DNA from: Legionella sp.
GTDB lineage: Bacteria; Pseudomonadota; Gammaproteobacteria; Legionellales; Legionellaceae
DNA: 64,000 nucleotides
Direction of reading: 5' to 3'
Assembly: GCA_031291095.1 (NCBI GenBank)
Contig: JARLJR010000083.1
Span: forward strand, 1-64,000
Each line of letters starts with the position of its first letter. Within the stretch, counting starts at the first letter, position 1. The position numbers and the translations under genes are program-made. Below the pieces are notes generated by a model. The model worked only from the letters and a program-made list of their open reading frames with translations. It did no database searches and was not told where the DNA came from. Positions 60,082 through 64,000 of the stretch are shown piece by piece.

Positions 60082-61122
60082 TTAATCAAAAAATGAAACT
60101 AGATCAGCGGCTGGTGGATCTGATGCATACTCTGCATCAACATCAATAGACTCATCAACATCCGAAAAGTCGGCCTTCAACCCTAAGCGCCTAGCGATAT
60201 CGCCCTGATACTCGGGCATTAGCTCGATTAATACGGCCTTAAAACCTTCCTTACGCGCTGCTTGACCAGTTGAACCGGACCCTGCGAATAGATCAATAAC
60301 CGTTCCACCCTTCGGCGTAACTAAACGACAAAGATATCTCATAAGAGAAATTGGCTTACAAGTTGGATGATTAGAACCAGCCTTTTCTGCTGCAGTTGCC
60401 TTGGCAGAATAGAAGTAACGTGCTGGATTTTCCTTTGACCTGATCGAAGTGTTTTCCTTAAACACTTTTTCGACCTCTGCAGAACCGTCATGGAGTATGT
60501 TCTTAGGCCACCGACCGATATACTCTTGGATTTCACCCTTGGCTTCCCCGGCGTCAATACCAAAGAATTCTACTGGAGTCAAAGGATGTGTTCGCACTTC
60601 ATCCCCAATCATACATCCAGAGATGTTTAAACCACCTGTACCATATTCGAGGATGTTTGATACGTTTGTACCTTTAAGCGGCTTGCGGGCGAGCACGATA
60701 GGCTCCCAACTAGGGCTTAAGGCAGACCCTAGTCCTTTATAATCTTCAACGTTCTTTATTCCCTTTTTCTTCATCGCTTTATAGATGTTTAAGTTCTTAG
60801 GGAATCCGTTGGAGTAAACCCAACCAAGCTGGTCTTTAATTTCAAAACCAGCATCTTCAATCGCACATACCATACGATGATATGTTCGTGTTGCGGAGAA
60901 GGCGACGAGCCATGATCCCGGCTTTAACACACGATACATCTTTTCCCATGTTTCTTTACGGAAAGCGATGCCACTGTTATCCCAACCATTACCTTTGAAA
61001 TTGATCTCGTATGGTGGGTCACTTACGCATGAATCAATCGACTCGGCATCAAGTGTGTCTAATACTGTTAAACAATCACCAAAATGTAATGTTATTTTAT
61101 TATCTGGACTAATTAATTGCAT
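60082..61122 (-). CDS. DNA N4-cytosine/N6-adenine methyltransferase, beta class
   Basis: This 346-aa protein has the beta-class order of motifs: the catalytic SDPPYEINFKGNGWD first (residues about 37-51), then NHPTCKPISLMRYL and the SAM-binding VIDLFAGSGSTGQAARKEGF near residue 290. A long insert lies between (SPSWEPIVLARKPL is the family motif that follows the target domain). DPPY fits adenine N6 or cytosine N4 methylation. No nuclease partner is nearby, so it is an orphan enzyme, probably used for protection or regulation. Confidence 0.9.
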   Translation of the reverse strand: MQLISPDNKITLHFGDCLTVLDTLDAESIDSCVSDPPYEINFKGNGWDNSGIAFRKETWEKMYRVLKPGSWLVAFSATRTYHRMVCAIEDAGFEIKDQLGWVYSNGFPKNLNIYKAMKKKGIKNVEDYKGLGSALSPSWEPIVLARKPLKGTNVSNILEYGTGGLNISGCMIGDEVRTHPLTPVEFFGIDAGEAKGEIQEYIGRWPKNILHDGSAEVEKVFKENTSIRSKENPARYFYSAKATAAEKAGSNHPTCKPISLMRYLCRLVTPKGGTVIDLFAGSGSTGQAARKEGFKAVLIELMPEYQGDIARRLGLKADFSDVDESIDVDAEYASDPPAADLVSFFD

Positions 61123-61383
61123 TTATTTTACTTCTCCAATAATTTCCTCATCCCCATCAAAAACACCACATTTAATACCAAATTTCTTTGGAGGACCATA
61201 ACCTTCAATAAAATCATCAATCATTTCTCTGGCACATAACTGAGCCAGATACTTTACATGATCTTCAAGTGAATCTGTATGAAACATATAAGAAGAAAAT
61301 TCTTTCATAAATTCATCTGTAAACTTAGTTTCATCAACAGTGACTCTGACATATTGTTTTACTTCTACTTCAAAGGTTTTCAT
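61123..61383 (-). CDS. Conserved phage protein
   Basis: This 86-aa protein (KTFEVEVKQYVRVTVDETKF, DEFMKEFSSYMFHTDSLEDH, KYLAQLCAREMIDDFIEGYG) fits a family of small phage proteins with VxVTxDExKFTxEFMxEFxxxFxxxDxxxHxxxLAQxxARG. Their function is unknown. It ends one base before the methyltransferase ATG. Confidence 0.6.
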   Translation of the reverse strand: MKTFEVEVKQYVRVTVDETKFTDEFMKEFSSYMFHTDSLEDHVKYLAQLCAREMIDDFIEGYGPPKKFGIKCGVFDGDEEIIGEVK

Positions 61384-61395
61384 TATTAATCCTTT

Positions 61396-61617
61396 TCAAT
61401 TATTCAATGATGGAGTTGTATCGACTGCGATATTTAGAGTTTTAATAAACGTTGTGTAACTGTTTGATAGAGTTGTATAGTCATGCGCCACACGCGCAGC
61501 TAATTCTGGGTTATCTTTCAAAACTTTAGCAGTAATATATAAAGTGGATAGAGTATTTCCAATATCTTTACATAATTTATTTAGCGCAACTTCTACCGGA
61601 TCAACAGCATCAAACAT
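61396..61617 (-). CDS. Hypothetical helical protein
   Basis: This 73-aa protein (MFDAVDPVEVALNKLCKDIG, LYITAKVLKDNPELAARVAH) is all-helical and rather hydrophobic. No family recognised. Confidence 0.6.
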   Translation of the reverse strand: MFDAVDPVEVALNKLCKDIGNTLSTLYITAKVLKDNPELAARVAHDYTTLSNSYTTFIKTLNIAVDTTPSLNN

Positions 61618-61634
61618 ATTATATAATCCTTTTA

Positions 61635-61829
61635 TTACTTAGGATACCAAATTAAAATATCACCCTTAGTACGATGCCAACCCATTCCGGCATCGTCGTA
61701 CACATGATAATAGTCGTGGCCGGAACGCCAGACGGATTCGATCCATCCATCAAACTCACACTTCTTCCCAACAGCCTTACAACGGACACGTCGGCCCAAA
61801 TCATGGTGTTTCGTGTATTTCTGTGACAT
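61635..61829 (-). CDS. Small SH3-like protein
   Basis: This 64-aa protein (LGRRVRCKAVGKKCEFDGWI, DYYHVYDDAGMGWHRTKGDI, LIWYPK) looks like one SH3/Tudor-like barrel with a basic first strand and a Trp-rich end. Its start shares one base with the upstream stop. Confidence 0.6.
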   Translation of the reverse strand: MSQKYTKHHDLGRRVRCKAVGKKCEFDGWIESVWRSGHDYYHVYDDAGMGWHRTKGDILIWYPK

Positions 61830-62065
61830 TAGAAAACACTAACCCATCCAGCACATATGAGGAGTGCATCTTCATATGAATCACAACCAGTCACTTCATC
61901 AATAAAATGAAACTGTTCGGAATCAGAAACACCAGCAGCTTTCATAGCCACTGTAATCCGTCCCATAATAGAAAAGATGTTTCCATCAAAACCAACAAGC
62001 CGAACTTTAATATCAGGATACTTGGGGTTAACAACAGCTTTCGGAAGTTCCCAGAGAGGCGTCAT
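61829..62065 (-). CDS. Conserved small protein with GFDGNIFSIMG motif
   Basis: This 78-aa protein (KYPDIKVRLVGFDGNIFSIM, RITVAMKAAGVSDSEQFHFI, DSYEDALLICAGWVSV) belongs to a widespread small family with the order VxLVGxDGNxFxIxGRVxxAxxxAGVxxxExxxFxxExxxxDYxxxLxxxxxWVxV. It is found in bacteria and phages and its function is unknown. ATG at 62065 is chosen for GGAG 7 nt upstream. Confidence 0.7.
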   Translation of the reverse strand: MTPLWELPKAVVNPKYPDIKVRLVGFDGNIFSIMGRITVAMKAAGVSDSEQFHFIDEVTGCDSYEDALLICAGWVSVF

Positions 62066-62086
62066 ATCATTGCTCCACATTTTGTG

Positions 62087-62263
62087 TTACTTGACCAAGT
62101 TAAAAAGGTGTTCTTCGGCATCGGCTGCCACATTTTCCAATTCAACCAAGACGTCCCACTTTTCTCTATCATAATCACCATCATAATCAAAATTATTATA
62201 AACATCTAAATATGCTTTCTTAGCATCACGCCATGCCATCAAAGATTTAATTATCTCATTCAT
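62087..62263 (-). CDS. Hypothetical helical protein
   Basis: This 58-aa protein (MNEIIKSLMAWRDAKKAYLD, DYDREKWDVLVELENVAADA, EEHLFNLVK) is helical with an acidic loop. It overlaps the upstream stop by 8 nt and has GGAG 8 nt upstream. Function unknown. Confidence 0.6.
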   Translation of the reverse strand: MNEIIKSLMAWRDAKKAYLDVYNNFDYDGDYDREKWDVLVELENVAADAEEHLFNLVK

Positions 62264-62555
62264 CAATTTTCTCCATAATATAATCAAAGAACTCATTGCC
62301 TGTATTTGGTTGAGCACTCAATGATTTATATTCAAGATGTGTATTAGATTCTCTAACTTCATCCTCAGACATAACAAAATACATCTTGTTGTACATCCCC
62401 ATAGACACAAACTCACCGTTTATTTCTTTGTAAATGTAATAGAAGCTACCACTACCATCCGCAGTCGTATCAATGGCCATATACTTTCTACCGAAGTGGA
62501 TAGAATCAAATTTCTTGGTATCACAGATGACTTTTAGTCTGATTATATCTTCCAT
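62256..62555 (-). CDS. Hypothetical protein
   Basis: This 99-aa protein (IIRLKVICDTKKFDSIHFGR, KYMAIDTTADGSGSFYYIYK, YNKMYFVMSEDEVRESNTHL) is beta-rich in its first half and helical at the end. No family recognised. Confidence 0.6.
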   Translation of the reverse strand: MEDIIRLKVICDTKKFDSIHFGRKYMAIDTTADGSGSFYYIYKEINGEFVSMGMYNKMYFVMSEDEVRESNTHLEYKSLSAQPNTGNEFFDYIMEKIDE

Positions 62556-62564
62556 TACAACTTC

Positions 62565-62639
62565 CTATATATGAGTATTATTTTGATTAGCTAAACATAC
62601 TAACAAAATGAACGTCAGACCAAAATATACTAACATCAT
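62565..62639 (-). CDS. Tiny membrane peptide
   Basis: A 24-aa frame (MMLVYFGLTFILLVCLANQN) is one membrane span with a short polar tail. It overlaps the stop of the basic 55-aa gene by ATGA and has GGGG about 6 nt upstream. Confidence 0.5.
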   Translation of the reverse strand: MMLVYFGLTFILLVCLANQNNTHI

Positions 62640-62803
62640 TCATCCCCATCATATTCATGAACTTCTTTCCGACCGAGACCAGTCCCCCATTTACTTTGGT
62701 TAAGGCGACGACCGGACACACCAGAAATGACAAAGTCCAGCGCATTATTAAGAGCACGTCGAACACGACGCGCGGCTTCCCGTTTGTTATATTTTTTAGA
62801 CAT
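62636..62803 (-). CDS. Small basic protein
   Basis: This 55-aa protein (MSKKYNKREAARRVRRALNN, ALDFVISGVSGRRLNQSKWG, RKEVHEYDGDE) is very basic and helical at the start. It was preferred over an overlapping 80-aa frame because of its composition, tight ATGA coupling to the next gene, and GC use at third positions. Nucleic-acid binding is possible. Confidence 0.6.
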   Translation of the reverse strand: MSKKYNKREAARRVRRALNNALDFVISGVSGRRLNQSKWGTGLGRKEVHEYDGDE

Positions 62804-62859
62804 AATTGGCCTCTTGATTTAAGATTCATTATAAAGATTATTCAAAGATATGTCAACAG

Positions 62860-63501
62860 TTATTTTACAACTTTATAGAATGAATCCATTCGAATAGTTT
62901 CAATCAACCTATAATTTTTATTGACCTGCTGGAGATACTCTATAATTTCTCCATCACCATTCTCTGCTACGATCAGCGGAGTATGCTTCCTTATGTTATT
63001 TTCACCACCAATCAAAGCATAGATCTCATATTCTTCCACATCCAGTGCAATCATATCTAAATGTTCAAATTGGAAATTATCAATCTTTAACTGTGGAACA
63101 TAACCACTGATATCAAGATCAACCTTATGCATGCCAGCGTTTGTTGGGTGAGAACGATTAATACGAATCATCTTATGCTCATCACCAAGAGCTGCATTGA
63201 TCTTGACAATATTTTCTTCTTGGCAGTTATTTACTAGACAGTGAAAATTCAAATAGTCTGGTTCAAAGGTGTAGACATGTTTAAAAATCTTTGACAGCAG
63301 ACGCGGATACATTCCACATGCACCACCAGCCTGAACACAGCAGAAGTCTCCCTCTCTATATTTTAGATAAGCGTCCTTAAACGCTGGCCATTCCTTTGTA
63401 ATAATATACCATAACATTACATCGTCTGCTGGCCACATCCAATCACCAACATCTTCGATATATTCTGTTCTAATACAAGTTCTCGCGTCAAAAGGTTTCA
63501 T
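62860..63501 (-). CDS. FkbM-family SAM-dependent methyltransferase
   Basis: This 213-aa protein shows the FkbM pattern: CCVQAGGACGMYPRLLSKIF (SAM loop), VYTFEPDYLNFHCLVNN, KINAALGDEH, then HLDMIALDVEEYEIYALIGG and HTPLIVAENGDG. The usual DVEGYE is DVEEYE here. These enzymes methylate hydroxyl groups of sugars or polyketides and in phages may modify glycans. ATG at 63501 has GGAG 5 nt upstream. Confidence 0.8.
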   Translation of the reverse strand: MKPFDARTCIRTEYIEDVGDWMWPADDVMLWYIITKEWPAFKDAYLKYREGDFCCVQAGGACGMYPRLLSKIFKHVYTFEPDYLNFHCLVNNCQEENIVKINAALGDEHKMIRINRSHPTNAGMHKVDLDISGYVPQLKIDNFQFEHLDMIALDVEEYEIYALIGGENNIRKHTPLIVAENGDGEIIEYLQQVNKNYRLIETIRMDSFYKVVK

Positions 63502-63515
63502 AATAGCTCCAATGT

Positions 63516-63821
63516 TTAATTGTGTATGCATTTATATACTCGCCTCAAATTTTCTTTAAACCATTTACCAGCATATTCACATGTCTCTAATGTAGTAAAA
63601 TCACCAATAACATTAAATTGTATTTGTGAAGGTGGAACTGCGCTCGGATCTTCATAAGGAAACTTTAATGGTAACGTCGTGGTAGATACAACTATCAAAG
63701 ACCAATGTAATGATTGAATTTGGATTGGTGCTTGAACACTTTGTTTTTCAGGAGAAAAATGTAGTGGCAAGAACAGTAGTAATAACGTTGTTATTGATAC
63801 CATTAAAAACCAACGAATCAT
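63516..63821 (-). CDS. Secreted or membrane-anchored small protein
   Basis: This 101-aa protein begins with a signal peptide or anchor (MIRWFLMVSITTLLLLFLPL) and continues with a Pro/Ser-rich linker (PYEDPSAVPPSQIQ) and a domain with two cysteines (TLETCEYAGKWFKENLRRVY, KCIHN), probably disulphide bonded in the periplasm. Function unknown. Confidence 0.65.
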   Translation of the reverse strand: MIRWFLMVSITTLLLLFLPLHFSPEKQSVQAPIQIQSLHWSLIVVSTTTLPLKFPYEDPSAVPPSQIQFNVIGDFTTLETCEYAGKWFKENLRRVYKCIHN

Positions 63822-64000
63822 TTACTTTGCCGCCTTTAGTAATGACTCCATCCAAACAACTTCCTGTGATTTCTTTCTAAAATCAGCAAGAGGCAACATT
63901 AAGGTATAATCCCAAACTTCTGGGTTCACCGCCATAAACGGAGACTTTAAATATTGTGTGTCGAAAAGATATTTGTGGATACAAGGTTTAAATAGACCAA
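63822..64000 (-). CDS. Protein, 5' part outside window
   Basis: A frame enters from the right edge and ends at TAA 63822-63824 just before the secreted protein. The visible end reads KYLFDTQYLKSPFMAVNPEV, then WDYTLMLPLADFRKKSQEVV, WMESLLKAAK. LxxPFMAxNPEVWDYTLMLPLADFRxKSQ looks like the end of a phage enzyme or a glycosyltransferase-like protein, but I cannot name it. Confidence 0.55.
   Translation of the reverse strand, partial: GLFKPCIHKYLFDTQYLKSPFMAVNPEVWDYTLMLPLADFRKKSQEVVWMESLLKAAK

Noticed and set aside
62587-62829. An 80-codon minus-strand frame
   Set aside because: The overlapping 55-aa frame at 62636-62803 has better composition and is coupled by ATGA to the next small frame.

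Overview
The window is a 64-kb piece of a large tailed-phage genome of the T4-type (contractile tail) superfamily. The basis is a tail module with recognisable counterparts of T4 gp54/48 (tube initiator), gp26, gp51, gp5 (spike part only), gp25, gp6, gp7 and gp8, and perfect T4-like late promoter octamers (TATAAATA) 31-34 nt upstream of three tail genes. The DUF4815 tail protein, and GC-rich gene islands that look like genes of alphaproteobacterial prophages, point to an alphaproteobacterial host (compare Sinorhizobium phiM12-like or Caulobacter Cr30-like phages). The host is an inference. No tRNA, rRNA or CRISPR array was seen.

Layout. (1) 1-27,020, minus strand: virion genes read right to left from a late promoter at 27,052, from tube initiator through baseplate wedge to very large Asn/Thr/Ser-rich and Gly-rich tail-fibre proteins, one of them with an S74 self-cleaving chaperone. 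A GIY-YIG homing endonuclease gene sits among the fibres. A strong terminator at 27,075-27,112 separates this block from the next. (2) 27,156-35,119, minus strand: about 22 small accessory genes, including a zincin, a DUF4177-like protein, zinc ribbons, tiny membrane peptides and a pentapeptide protein, plus a GC-rich composite reading frame (32,868-34,577). It is driven by sigma70-like promoters with a TTGACT -35 box. (3) 34,799-35,229: a duplicated 74-bp promoter element from which the two strands are read divergently. (4) 35,302-41,792, plus strand: small accessory genes, with a second GC-rich island (37,614-41,328) that shares modules with the one on the other strand. (5) 41,793-42,332: a 540-nt non-coding region with an inverted repeat, an 11-bp-period iteron-like array, a -10 box and a multi-branched structured leader in front of a winged-helix-like regulator. 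(6) 42,333-58,583, plus strand: more than 45 small early-type genes, most preceded by a short hairpin cassette. Three hairpin families are present; stems covary, and loops and flanks look interchangeable. This resembles the PeSL (early promoter plus stem-loop) cassettes of T4-type hyperplastic regions. (7) 58,587-64,000, minus strand: nucleotidyltransferase-like protein, beta-class DNA methyltransferase, FkbM-type methyltransferase and small unknowns, converging on region 6.

How it works together. Region 1 builds the baseplate, tube initiation complex and fibres late in infection. Regions 2-7 look like early host-takeover and metabolic genes. The strongest candidate for a new biochemical system is at 55,605-58,043: a strong sigma70 promoter, a pentapeptide-repeat protein fused to an ATP-dependent amidoligase, a 76-aa companion, a hairpin, and a gamma-glutamylcyclotransferase-like protein. 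Other notable signals are a perfect -1 slippery heptamer at the gp26/gp51 junction, hairpin control of the homing-endonuclease ribosome site, a possible pseudoknot over another ribosome site, and the modular hairpin system.
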